The notes under the pieces are model-generated. The model was not told the DNA's origin. It made no database searches and saw only the letters and a list, made by a program, of their open reading frames with translations. Below are positions 25,885-36,744 of a stretch of 64,000 bases of DNA, piece after piece. The DNA lies in assembly GCF_023343835.1 (NCBI RefSeq), contig NC_064435.1, forward strand, positions 79,742,134-79,806,133, given 5' to 3'. Both the position numbers and the translations under genes were made by a program. Position 1 is the first letter of the stretch, and each line of letters begins with the position of its first letter. This DNA is from Lagopus muta. Taxonomy: Eukaryota > Chordata > Aves > Galliformes > Phasianidae.

Positions 25885-25917
25885 CCCCCTTCCCCCTCCC
25901 CCTTCCCTCTTCCCCCC
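25885..25917 (-). promoter_or_regulatory. G-quadruplex-forming tract
   Basis: The + strand has C runs at 25885-25889, 25892-25896, 25898-25902, 25905-25907 and 25912-25917, separated by 1-4 bases. The minus strand therefore has five G runs (6, 3, 5, 5 and 5) with loops of 1-4, exceeding the usual G3+N1-7 rule for a quadruplex. Position relative to the TATA-like sequence downstream would fit an upstream promoter element, but no transcript is known from this sequence. Confidence 0.6.
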
Positions 25918-26119
25918 GGCTGACAAAAGCAGGTCTTTTCAAGTATGCCCATAGTGGGAGATGGTTTGTTTTGGCAAGGGAGCAGGTGCCTTCCCCAGTG
26001 CGGAGATCTGGAGTGTCAGCAGTGACCTCGAGGTCTTGGGTGGCCAGCTTCACGCTTACACTTCCCTGTGTCAGCCGATACACCTACCACCCACACGCTG
26101 AAAGCTTCCAGCAAGCTCA

Positions 26120-26262
26120 GAGCTGCTTAAAAAGCGAGCTGACCTTTCTCTCCTCACCTCCCTCCTCCTCCTGCCTCCCTCCCCTGCTCTCTCCTCCTGT
26201 CCCCTTGAAGCAACCCGGGAACATTATGAATATCAGGCCCATTTCTTATAAACAGCAAGGTA
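26120..26262 (+). promoter_or_regulatory. Possible promoter and short first exon (speculative)
   Basis: TTAAAAAG at about 26127-26134 could act as a TATA box. A CT-rich tract starting near 26145 could supply pyrimidine initiators 20-30 bp downstream. An ATG at 26226 opens 11 codons (MNIRPISYKQQ) ending in a good splice-donor match, AAG|GTAGGG, with GT at 26260-26261. Each motif is common on its own; the order and spacing are what attract attention. I do not recognise the peptide, and no acceptor exon was found. It may be nothing. Confidence 0.15.
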
Positions 26263-26289
26263 GGGGATCGCTTGAACGCTGGGGTTGTG

Positions 26290-27839
26290 TAACCTTAGCT
26301 TCTTGGAAATGATTAAAATATGAGCACGTAAACAAATGATGCCTTAAATCCCTGGAATATTCTGCCCTGCTCTTATCTAAAGAGAAAGAGAAGATGGGAG
26401 GATTACGTGGATATTTTTCAGGCTAATTTTATTTGGTGCTCCTAAGCCAAGGGTGTCTGTTTCAGCACTAAATAGACCAATCTTCTGTTACCTTTTAATT
26501 ATTCTTTTCTATCTGCATCTTCCAAACAAAATCACTTTCCCACATGGTCTTCTAATAAGCATCAGTAGTCTTTACTATGCAAGACAGGGCTTCAAAATTA
26601 CACTAAGATTTCCTTGTTTTTTAAAGCTGCCAAACTGATGCCTTTTTCTTCTTGTGTTGGCTTTCAGGGCAACAGGGGAAAGGAAATCTTCTTTGCATTC
26701 TTGCAGGACAGCAGCAATGGTCTACTGCGAAGGGGAAATCCAGGGAAATTTGGTCATTCTGTTGGCTTTCGTTTTGGTTTCAGATCAGGGGGGCCTGATT
26801 TCCAGCAAATATCTGAACCTAATTTCCAATTAATAATTTGAAAACCAGAAAGATCTCAGAATATGTGGTAATGCCCTTACTGGATGTCCCCTGTGTCCCA
26901 GAAGAGACACAGAGTCAGGGCACTACAGAGAGCATGCATCAGCCCAGGGATGTGGAACATGATTGAGGAGGGAGGCAGCACAGCCAAAATGCATCAACAT
27001 AATGAAATATAAAGTAGGAGCTCCTTCTTTGGCTGCTCTGCACTGGCATGTAAGCCTGGCCTGGAAAAGCTCTAGCTGCCCATGTTGAAGGATATCCATC
27101 CCATGCTGAGATGAGTTAATTAATTGAGAAGTAAATTGACTTAAGCTGTTAATTAAACAGAACTAAAGAAAATCTCACTTTGGCTTTCCAGCATTTAATA
27201 ATAAAATCACATCAATTATGAAAATAACATTTCATTATTGCTTATGGTCTGTGTGACCCTGAACGGAAATTAATGTCTAAGATACTGTAAATTCTTGTTT
27301 CAAACACACACACAAAAGCCTTTGCCTGGAAAAGATTCTCAAGACATAATTGACTAGTTCAGCTAACTATAATGGCATTAGGCTGACAGCCACTGGACAC
27401 CAATGGCCCAGCCTGAGCTCTCAAGCACTCTTGTGCAAACCTGTGCAACCTCCTGACAGTCCTCCATAGGAAAAAGAGGCAGATTGTGACCCAATAAGAT
27501 GATGACAAATGGTTTTTGTGGGGGGAAGGAGGGAGCCTCATGTAGGAAAGTGAAGGTTCCTTGTATGTCCATTCAAGGAAAATTATGCAAGCAGTATGAG
27601 ATTACATTTGATTCAGTGGTTTCTTTACCAGTTACTTAGCTTTCCAGTTAATGCTACCAATGTGGTTACTGGAGCAGAGGGAACAAAGTTCCCATGATTG
27701 TAATCAGGCAAAATAAGCCACTTCCTCTTCTAAGTGCTAATCAACATTTTCCTTTTGCCCTCCTAAGCAGTTGCAGAGGGAATATTGCCCCTTCTGTGAG
27801 GCCAAAAGAGGTAGGCAGCCAAAACACAGCCTTGCTAGA
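26290..27839. other. Unique non-coding sequence, no gene seen
   Basis: Mostly AT-rich unique DNA with a short CA run near 27306-27313. No repeat or gene recognised. Confidence 0.45.
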
Positions 27840-28560
27840 TTTGCACAGCCCTCTCTGCGGCCATGGAGGGCTGGATGTAACACCCAGGGCAACTTTCTGA
27901 AACGTGCCAGCAGGCCTCAGGCTCCTGCCCAGCCTCTGCTTTCTTTCTCCTATCCCTCACCCTCATCGTGCCATGTCCTCCTCCCCATTGCCTCCTGGTA
28001 CAGTGGTCACGTTTTCCAGAGGGCTTTGGCTCATCTATCGTGTCGAGGCATTTCCTTTGTGCTCACACTTCCCGGCTCGACTGCTGCTCCTTGATGCCCT
28101 GTGTAGGGCTCAAATCAGTGGCGGCCATTTGTGTTTTTCCCGAAGATTTCAAAGCCTGATGTTCCCTTCCCCTCCTCCTCACGTTTCTTTTTTCCTTACC
28201 TGCATCTCAGTACTGTACAAATATTTTTCAGCAGTCGGCTGGATCACTGATCTAACAGCCCGTGAGCTGCAAAGCTTCAAAAACACGGTTGGATTTGCAT
28301 TCTCCAGCTCGAGCCCACGGCCATTACAAAGCCCTATTTTGTCTGCGTCATGAAAAAGCAGCGCTCCGTTCGCCGGCCCTCGTTCTGCAGCCTTCTCGCA
28401 ACCACTTGTGCTGGCAGAATCCGGCCACAGGATGGCAATGTGTGTATGGAGCCATGCAGACGTGCCCCGCTGCCCGGCCCAGAGGCGCGGGACGAGGGCT
28501 GAAGTGGAAAGATAAGAGCGGGAAGAGGCTGCAACTTTTCCGTGTTCTGTAGTTGTTGTT
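27840..28560. promoter_or_regulatory. CpG cluster, small CpG-island-like region
   Basis: CpG density rises from about 27840 and peaks at 28261-28540, with about 20 CpGs in 300 bp by eye (for example GCGTC, TTCGCCGGCC and GGCGCGGGACG between 28344 and 28496). No repeat accounts for it. Several overlapping frames (27904-28353 +, 28262-28552 +, 28334-28534 -) are open because of GC content and show no domain. Best reading: an orphan CpG island or distal regulatory element, possibly the promoter of a non-coding transcript. Confidence 0.35.
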
Positions 28561-31500
28561 CAGGTCAAATGCTGCTGCTGGAAAGTACCCCGCTCTAAGA
28601 AGAGACCAGTATTTAGCTAGTTATCCCAAACCAAAGGTTTCTGTAATTACAGCTTCTGTTTTCAAAGGCATTTGCCAGTTTGGGCTGATTGCCATTCTGT
28701 GAATAATTCTTTGTCGCAAGCTTGCTGGCAGGCTAATGTCAGTGTTTGCTTTGTGTTATGTTTGGGCTATAAGAGCGGTTCTGTCTTTTACAATGGGACG
28801 TGACCCTCTGTCTTTTGGTGACTGTAATTGTTAAAGAGAACCTGCTGGAGTGGAAGAATCACGACATAGCAATTAACACTTTAATATAGACTACAGGAGA
28901 CCAGAAGTTCAAGACCTTGGACTATTGCAGCCTTCCTATGCAATCTTTGGCAAAACTTGTAAAGATAGATCCAAACACTACCTAAGTGTCTGAAAGTGAG
29001 ATGCTGAAAAGCTTAACTTTTGGCAGAAGTCCAGAAGGGTATATTAAAATCCATTGCTCCCAGTCCAGCATGTGGGAAGAGCCTGGCCCTTCCAAAAGGA
29101 GTTAATTCCCTCTTCCTCCTGAGCCCAGGGGAAGACCTGCACCTGGTGGTGGGGTGTGGGATGGAGCAGGGCCAGCCTTCTGCCCCATTCCTTCCTTTTT
29201 GGATGCTGGGAGGTGCTGTGATGTGCTTCTACTCCACAGTCAGGAGCTTCCTCTGAAGGTAGGCATCATCACTTGTTCCTTTGAAGCAAGGTTGTTATGT
29301 TATGTGGTGAAATTTCCTCTCCACCCTGACTTTGGCTTTTGTCCTTAATCTCTCTGTGTTTGTCCTTGCCACTCAGTGATGGCATGTGGGAGCATTACAT
29401 GAATGTTTCTCTTGTTAACGATAACAAGGTACTGAGGTGCTTTAATTAGCAGGGGTGGTACAGGACGTTTGTGTGTTGATTTGTATTTGGAGGTGCAGCT
29501 CATACATGTGTGATACTACAGACCTCTCATATCGTCTGTTGTGCCTTTAAAACATATGCTTGAGTTTCACACTGGCTACAGATTCAAAGTTTGAGAGTCT
29601 TCAACTGTGGGGACTTTCACAGGAAGCCCGGCTGCAGGAGCCAAATAAAAGTACACCCAAATGCTATTTCTCAGCAGCCCTTTAGTTAAAAGCACCTGCT
29701 TAACAAGGAACAATTTCTGTCCTCCCTGCCATAAGCCTTTGTAATCAGAATCTGTTGTATCTTGGATGGTGCCCTTCAAGCAGCCAGCGGGACTAGGGAC
29801 AGCAGGTTGGAGGCAACTCCTACTTTGTCTGCTGGCCACTTTGGAGAGAGATATGAGTGGTCTTTTTGCAAACTCTGGAACGGAGCATTAGGCAGAATCA
29901 GCTGCTGTTGGGCTCCTGTGCCCCTCCTCCGTATGGATGAAGGTTAATTCAGATGTACATATTTGATACTGCAGCTTCAAGTGGCTAGTGTGGGCATGGT
30001 GCATGCAATGATGACTGCTTCAGCAGAAAGGCTCAGTGTTTGGGGTTTTCCCAACTGGGCAGTACTTTAAGACTTTCTACTTTCAAGAGTCTTCTCTGCT
30101 CCTACTGCTGAAACAATTCTTTTTTTTTTTTTTTTTTGGTTCTGAAGTAACATTTCTATTCTTACGTCACTACACTCAACACTATTTAATTTTTTTCTCT
30201 TGCTACATGATAAAGATCTGAGCATCTGGTGAATACAGGGATCCCTGAAGGACCTATGGAGGACAGCATATAACCTTCTATCAGGCTGGGAATCCCAGGG
30301 GAAAGAACAGAGAGGTTGTTGGTATGGGCTCAAAGACTCCACTGGCTTCAGTTGGCTTTGGAAATGAAGGATTAATGTAATTAATTTTACTGCTTATATG
30401 TCCTGTAAATAAAACATACATTTGAATTCATTCAGGATCTACAATCGTTCCTAGGAGAGAAGGATTGTGTGATGTAGGTGTTCTAAAAATTATTTCTCAG
30501 CTAACCAGGAAACATGGCAAATTCACTAAAATATCAGTACAGTAAATACAAAATGATGACTTTCCCGTTACTGTGTTTTCATCCATAAGGAAATGGGAGC
30601 TCTCCCCTCTGTTCTATAGAGAATCAGATTCCTAGACTTTCTGGGCATTGGACTCAGTTGTTTGTAAGCTCTATTTGTGTTAATTTTATGAATATTATCT
30701 GCTGTGCTGTTTGGTATGTGCTTTATAGATGGTAACATAACAGTACATCCAGAACTTAAAATATGTATTTCTTGCCCTAATTAACTAGTCAGAGTTTTGG
30801 GAGTGGTAAAAATTCTTGCTAGAAGTTAATAGTCAAGTAATTGGTGCATTGTGGCAGCTTTGCATTACCAAACCACTGAAAATGACTCATGGGGAACCAA
30901 ATTTGGATATTTGACCGTTTGTAAGCTGTAATGTTAAAGCTATGTGCTTTCTCCGTGACATTTGTGTGTCTCATCTTGAATATAATTTCCACTTTTTCCC
31001 CTTTGACAACTTCTCTGCTCTCTGACTTTCTTGTCTCGGCGAAAATTTTGTTATGGTGAAAAGTTCTTAAATCCTGCACATACTGGAAGACCGAGCCCTC
31101 AAGGAAGGAAGTCCAATTCAGAAAGGAAAGACTCATTTTCTTTCTATGTTTGCTCTTTCAGCTTTCCCTGGTGTCCTTTCCTTGCAGGAAAGGCTGAGTT
31201 GGCAGTGAATCTGCCCGTCCTGTCCTGTCCAATGCACTCTCCGTATGCTGCACGAGGAAGGCAGTTTAAAAAAGCTGTTGTGTAGCTCCTTCGGCAACAC
31301 ATGCAGTGCTTGTAGGAGTTATGTGACACACTATGTGTGGGCTGAGGTAAAACTCCTGATGTTGATTAATTCAGGACAGGAAAGGGCTGAGACTTTGAAG
31401 TAGGTATCTCTGCCCCCAGCTGCTCTATGGAGGTGGCTAGGCTTTGCCACCAACACCAAACAGTAACTAAAGCTGTCAGGCTGACTCATCGTAAGGAAAA

Positions 31501-32696
31501 AATTAAAAGTGCTGTCCCTTAGCTTGAAAATCAGAGAAAAGAAGGATTGCAGTGATTTTTTTCTTTGCTTAAGTTGAGAAGAGGAATGAAATAAGAAGCC
31601 CTTGTATGTTATAGAGAACAGGCTTCTATTTTGATTTTGTTTTGTTTTGCTTTATTTTATTTTTCCCCCACACCCACTATAACTATTATGATGTAACCAC
31701 AGCAATAGATAAAACAAAGTCTTTGTCCCCATTGTTTAAGCATTATGGTGCCAAATTCTGGTTTTATGCTCTGAGGAAAGAGAGAACTGGTTGGAACAAA
31801 ATCTGAACCATCTCAAAACTGACCTCTGCTCACATGTTACGAGGTTCAGTGTTGTAAGGCCTCTTCCTAATAGCCAGATTGTCTGTCTCGAGGTTGAATA
31901 ATGTTGATGATAAAAGGTCTGATAGGTCTGTTCTTCCAAATGGGACCTGTGTAGTCAAGGAGACAACAGTTCATTCGGAGTGTATAATACAGTGACATAA
32001 AGACAAATAAGTTGGTGAAAGAGCCCTCAGAGCGACTGTGGAATTAACTAATTGTGGGTGAATAAGAGTAGAGGTCATCAGTATCCCAGCCTCTCCTAAA
32101 TTTACATTGACAGCTGAAGAAAGGCAATAGCTTTCAAGAAAATGTAGAATGCTCTCTAACACGTTAGGTGGTGGAAAAAGCAAGGATCGTAAGGGGACTT
32201 TACATTCTACTATGTAGAACTGAGGGATAATTGGAAGCTTGTAATCGAAATATAGCAGGTTTAGAGTCCAAACAGAGACACTTCTGGAAAATCTGAGTAT
32301 GGTGCATGCAAATTTACTCTTATATGTACGTACCACATAAATTGCTAAAATATGACTGGCTGCAATTAATTTAAATTTAGTTTGCTTGGTTACGTTATGC
32401 AGATTTATTAAAACATTTGAAAGAATATTTTATAGACAATAAATGTAATTATTTAGAATTACATTTAAAAGTTCCTATTACTTTCTTCTTTTTTTCTGCC
32501 AGAATCCCTTCTCCCTCATATCAACCTTCCATGGACGTTCTCTTCTTTCTTCTTATGCAGTCATTCAGTCAATTGGCTTAGTGTTTGCTGCAACTGTGAG
32601 ATGGGAACTTCGTGAAACTGGGAGAAGGAGTAAGATAAAAAGGGAGAAAAGAAGCTGAAATAAATGGCTTGAGTAAAGAAAGTCTAAAATTTGTTA
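28561..32696. other. Unique AT-rich sequence, no gene seen
   Basis: No repeat family or gene recognised. Homopolymer and simple tracts only: T18 at about 30120-30137 and a T-rich (TTTTG/TTTTA) stretch at about 31629-31665. Confidence 0.5.
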
Positions 32697-32701
32697 CCAA
32701 C

Positions 32702-33025
32702 TGTATGGGAACTGCTGAATCACGGCCTGAACCTCTGATTGACCACCTGAGGCAAGCAGTGAGTCAGCCCTGGGAGCACAGGTGAGGGCAATTCTCCTGT
32801 GCTGCTGGAAGGGGTGGAGTCTGGCTGCACCTCTCCTAGACCCATTTAAGAGCTGACTACAGGTGGGGAAGGATCTTTTCTGGAGATCCCTCGTCTGGAG
32901 TCTTGCAGCGAGCCCAGGATGTGGGTAAGCATTCTATCTATTCTCTTTCTGTTATCATAACCTGCTTAGCCAAAGTCTCATGTTTATTTCATAATTATAA
33001 CATCTTTATATTCATTGATTATACA
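32702..33025 (+). mobile_element. Solo LTR-like element, copy A
   Basis: 324 bp beginning TGTA and ending TACA, the inverted ends expected of a retroviral-type LTR, flanked by an imperfect 5-bp target duplication (CCAAC 32697-32701, CCAAT 33026-33030). It is clearly related, in opposite orientation, to 36441-36739. The two align from end to end at high identity apart from a ~24-bp segment near 32976-33005 present only here. A TTTAAG at 32844-32849 could be a TATA-like box; GGGTAAG at 32923-32929 resembles a splice donor. No internal retroviral region adjoins either side, so a solo LTR from recombination is the simplest reading. A 5-bp duplication suits ERVL-type elements; the family name is not assigned. 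Confidence 0.75.
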
Positions 33026-33519
33026 CCAATTGACTGAAAGCATTCTCTGTCAGTAACTCTGCTTTGGGAGACTCTCCACTCTTCCAGAAATCCCAGTTTC
33101 CTTGGGATACATTAAAAGACATTGGATTGATGAATATACAAAAGATGTCTTCTTCCTAGTGTAAAACAAATAATGATCCGTCCTTCTACTCTGATGCTGT
33201 TGTACAACATGAGCAAAACTTACTAGCTCAGCAGAAAGGTAAATTAAAAGCAAAGCAAAAGTAAATACTGTCATTCAGAGTAAATCCCTCTGTCGTGTTG
33301 GTTGGGTGCTATGCCCAGATTTTTTTGCTTAAGTTGCTAATCACTTTTATGACTGGCGCTGACTTCTGTGTTGATGAAGTTGGTTAGCATCAGCCAGTCT
33401 CCTGCATCATATTCCAAGGACAGACATTGCCAGGCCAGAAGGCTTCTTAGACCAACAACCATCCTTGGATGTCACTTCTTGCTTGATGCAGAGACTTTTA
33501 ATGTGGGTGCAGTATGAAA

Positions 33520-34092
33520 AGTGAGAGGTGATTGTCCCTCTCTACTCGGCTCTTGTGAGGCCCCATCTGGAGTACTGTGTCCAGGTGTGGAGCCCTCAGT
33601 ACAAGAAAGACATTGAGATTTTGGAAAGGGTCCAGAGGAGGGCAACTAAGATGATCAGGGGGCTGGAGCACCTCCCCTATGAGGACAGGCTGAGGGAGTT
33701 GGGCTTGTTCAGCCTGGAGAAGAGAAGGCTGCGGGGTGACCTCATTGCAGCCTATCAGTACCTGAAGGGAACCTACACCCAGGAGGGGAGTAAACTCTTC
33801 AAAAGGGCTGACAACAGCAGGACTAGGGGAAATGGTTTTAAGTTGAAGGAGGGAAGATTTAGGTTGGATGTTAGGGGGAAGTTCTTTACTAGGAGAGTGG
33901 TTAGGCCCTGGAACGGGCTGCCCAGGGAGGTTGTGGATGCCCCGTCCTTGGACGTGTTTAAGGCCAGGTTGGACGGGATCCTGGGCAACCTGATCTGAAT
34001 GTGGATGTTTGGTGGCCCTGCTAGGCAGGGGGGTTGGAACTACATGATCCTTGGGGTCCCTTCCAACCCGGGTGATTCTGTGATTCTGTGAT
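33520..34092 (+). mobile_element. CR1 LINE fragment, young, 5'-truncated
   Basis: CR1 non-LTR retrotransposon, 5'-truncated within ORF2. It comprises the pol C-terminus, a short 3' UTR ('ggggggttggaactacatga' near 34029, 'ggtcccttccaacccgggtg' near 34055) and terminal ATTCTGTG repeats ending at about 34092. It is the best-preserved CR1 in the window, with an uninterrupted 156-codon pol end and a near-consensus tail. It sits between the two opposed LTR elements. Confidence 0.97.
33528..33998 (+). pseudogene. CR1 ORF2 (reverse transcriptase) C-terminal fragment
   Basis: Uninterrupted 156-codon frame encoding the end of the CR1 ORF2 polyprotein. Full ORF2 carries an endonuclease and a reverse transcriptase used for target-primed retrotransposition. 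Only the part after the catalytic palm is left: [20 protein letters not shown], then [20 protein letters not shown], then [20 protein letters not shown], and a terminal [12 protein letters not shown] block before the natural stop. The endonuclease and the catalytic YADD-type motif are absent, so it cannot encode an active enzyme. A stop in flanking DNA at 33522-33524 marks the truncation. Lack of internal stops points to recent insertion, not selection. Confidence 0.93.
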
Positions 34093-35459
34093 ATGAAGAG
34101 ATCTGCTTATCCTCTTTGCCTCTGGAACAAGAGGCACGGGGAGCAAAATAAAGCCTATAGCAAATGGGCAGTTTAGTGATGTTTCATTCACAAGAAATTA
34201 CAAGCTCAGGTCAGGATTTCATGATGTCAGGTAGGAGCCAGGCTGCCCCATGACATCTTCAGAGCACAGGAGTGTGAACTAATCTGCCCAGGCTTGGGTT
34301 CAGCATTCATAAGATTTGTGCACAACTGGTTTAAGAAGCACAGCTTTGAGCCAGAGCCAGTAATAGTGGCAGTGGGAGTGAACCCATGGATATTAAAGAG
34401 CTTTGGATTAGGCTTCAGGCATGTACTGTAAATGAAGTTAGTCCTGTTTAGTCCTAATGAGAGAATAACATGCCCAGACAACAAGCATGCTTCACTAGGA
34501 ATTGAAAGAGTTCTGACTTTTCCTGGGGACGGGGAAAGGGGTTGGGTTTTTCTTCTTCTGCTTTTCTTCTCAAACTTTACTACACAAGGAAAAACAAGAT
34601 GATGGCAAAAAAGAAAGATCTGTAAGATCTGTCCCTTGCTGCTGTCAAGATACAGAGCTGAAGTTCTGATCTTAGGTGTTTAGTATCCTTATGTGAGCTA
34701 ATGAGAATGTGTGTATGTGTGTCAGGGGGAATATGAGCTGGAAAAGAGAAAGTGGAGGAAGCGCTAAGAAAGAAAAGGAGAAATAAATGCCTGTCAGATG
34801 CAAGTTACTTTTAGCTACAAGCTTGTTGTTGATCTATTAAACAATGGTTAAATGGCAATGTGTAACTATTCTACAGTCTGGCTTTCAACTTTTAAGAAAT
34901 ACAAAACAAACAAAATAGTGAGACAGTGCTGTGTCTCAGATGCGATTATGGCAATGAACTGTTATGGGCTAAAAAAAAAGGAAAATTACATTGCATTTTG
35001 GATGCTGTAAAACTTACAGTAAGCCTGTGGTTTCAATACCAGTAAATAACTCTTATTACATTACTGAAAAACTATTCTTTGTTTGGAGACTGAAGGCAGA
35101 AATTAAGAAAAATGGTTCACATATGAAAACTTTTTTTAGATATCTCATAAGGTCATATTACTGCAGTGAAACAGCTGAATCCAAGAAAGTTCAACAAGGA
35201 CCCTATTTGAGGGTATGATGAGTGGTGTGATGGAGCAAGCTGGATGACTATATACTGCACCAAAAGCAATGAAATGTGAACCAGGTGATTTCAGATTCAT
35301 TGCTCCATGCAGGCTACATCATGACCATGACAGCAGCCCTTTGCTCATTATAAAGTTTGGGGTATGAAAAATGATCAATTTCTTAAGCTGTTACACATTG
35401 GTGCTTAGGTCCATTAAAACTTAGTATAGTCACCTTTTCTTTCCCCCAGTAACATGAGG
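34093..35459. other. Unique non-coding sequence, no gene seen
   Basis: No repeat or gene recognised. Short GTGTGTATGTGTGT run near 34709-34722. Confidence 0.45.
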
Positions 35460-36215
35460 CTATTTGTCATGCAGACCTAGGTCTGGTCTCCTAGCAGTTC
35501 TGACCAGTTTCCCAGTTGAATAGTCCTTTTCTTTCCAATGGTAGTGCAAGTGCCCAAAGGGATTATCATCTCCAAAGGTGTCCTGAAATATCTTCTGCTT
35601 GGGTACAGTGATGATAGATGACTCTGGAAAGATGTCGCGTGAGCGTTCAGGAGAAAACTGGCTTCTCACAATGCTCAGGTGTTGAGGTCATTGTGAAGAA
35701 GGTGGCAACATGTTTACTGAGCATTAGATCATTTTGAGGGCCTACCGAATTACCACTCGGTGACAGAGATTGCTCAAGTCTTTTCAGGAGGGACCAGATT
35801 TGGGTCACAACCAGATCACCTGTGTGTAATCATCCTTACCCTTGTGTAATGCTACTGCAACTAGGAGTAACTGCTGCTGTACTCCCAGAGTCCCCAAGGC
35901 TTGGATGTTACACTTGCTTAGCAGGAGCTTGGATTTGATGTACCCCCGGGTGCTATGCCAGCTATTTCCTGAAAAGGTATAGGAGTGATGTGCTGAGGAT
36001 CTGATGTATGTGAGGGTGCCAGAGAATGATTCAGTTTCTGCAGGGCAGAACTTGAAACTATGCTCAACTGTTGCACTATGGAAACAGGGTGTGGGATTCA
36101 GCTCCAGGTTAAGAGACAGTTTCTGTGTGTAGACATGTGAATGTGAGTTAGTGTCTAAGCTCCTGTCATAAGTAATAGAAAGCTCGTCAATACAGTTAGT
36201 AGAGCAGAGCAAAAG
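35460..36215 (-). other. Two adjacent minus-strand open frames, unidentified
   Basis: Frames at 36212-35805 (135 codons) and 35669-35460 (69 codons) lie on the same strand as LTR copy B and immediately follow it in transcriptional order. The second contains QKIFQDTFGDDNPFGHLHYH and ends shortly after a K/R-rich run. I recognise no retroviral or cellular domain in either, and the DNA between them has stops. They may be chance frames. The location next to an LTR is the only reason to record them. Confidence 0.12.
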
Positions 36216-36299
36216 AACTGACTTACCCTAAGGCAGGCACCTGCTGTTCTTCTGAAGAGATCTTGTGGTTCTGTTGGTTATCTTTTTCATGCTGAAACA

Positions 36300-36345
36300 C
36301 TTTACTGAAGGTGTTAACCCTCTCTGTGCATCAGTTCTACTTTAG
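36300..36345 (+). repeat. Possible MIR 3'-end relic
   Basis: The string ttaaccctctctgtgcatca followed by gttctac resembles the MIR core/3' phrase 'ttaacctctctgtgcctcagtttcc'. The match is about 27 bp, with no convincing tRNA-like head upstream, so it may be coincidental. Confidence 0.25.
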
Positions 36346-36440
36346 TTTACCTGAAGCACCTTGAATTTAAAACAAATATATCACATTAAAGTAAAAATCA
36401 AATGGAGAAATAATCTTTTTCTTAGCTGTAACTGGCATAG

Positions 36441-36739
36441 TGTATAATCAATGAATATACAAAAGAGTTTGACTAAGCAGGTTATTACACCAAAAAAGAA
36501 TAGATAGAAGGCTTACCCTTGCCCTGGGCTTGATGGAAAACTCCAAAGGAGGGGTCTCCAGAAAGAGATCCTTCCCCACCTGTAGTCAGCTCTTAAATGG
36601 GTCTAGGAGAGGTGCAGCCAGGCTCCATCCCTTTTGGCAGCACAGGTGAATTGCCTTCACCTGTGCTCCCATGGCTGACTCATTGCTTGCTCAGGTGATC
36701 AATCACAGGTTCAGGCTGTGATTCAGCAGTTCCTATACA
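36441..36739 (-). mobile_element. Solo LTR-like element, copy B
   Basis: 299 bp. On the minus strand it starts TGTATAGGAACTGCTGAATC and ends GATTATACA, and it is related to copy A (32702-33025) over its whole length. Flanked by an imperfect 5-bp target duplication (CATAG 36436-36440, CACAG 36740-36744). A shared block around 36590-36620 (CCCATTTAAGAGCTGACTAC on the minus strand) is identical in the two copies. It lacks the ~24-bp AT-rich segment seen in copy A. No primer-binding site or gag/pol sequence adjoins it. Solo LTR of the same family, independently inserted in reverse orientation. Confidence 0.75.
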
Positions 36740-36744
36740 CACAG

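Noticed and set aside
27904..28353. 149-codon frame overlapping others on both strands
   Set aside because: Explained by local GC/CpG richness that removes stop codons; sequence resembles no family.
32702..36739. Inverted 300-bp repeats as terminal inverted repeats of one 4-kb DNA transposon
   Set aside because: Each copy has its own flanking 5-bp duplication and TGTA...TACA ends, and no transposase lies between; two separate solo LTRs fit better.
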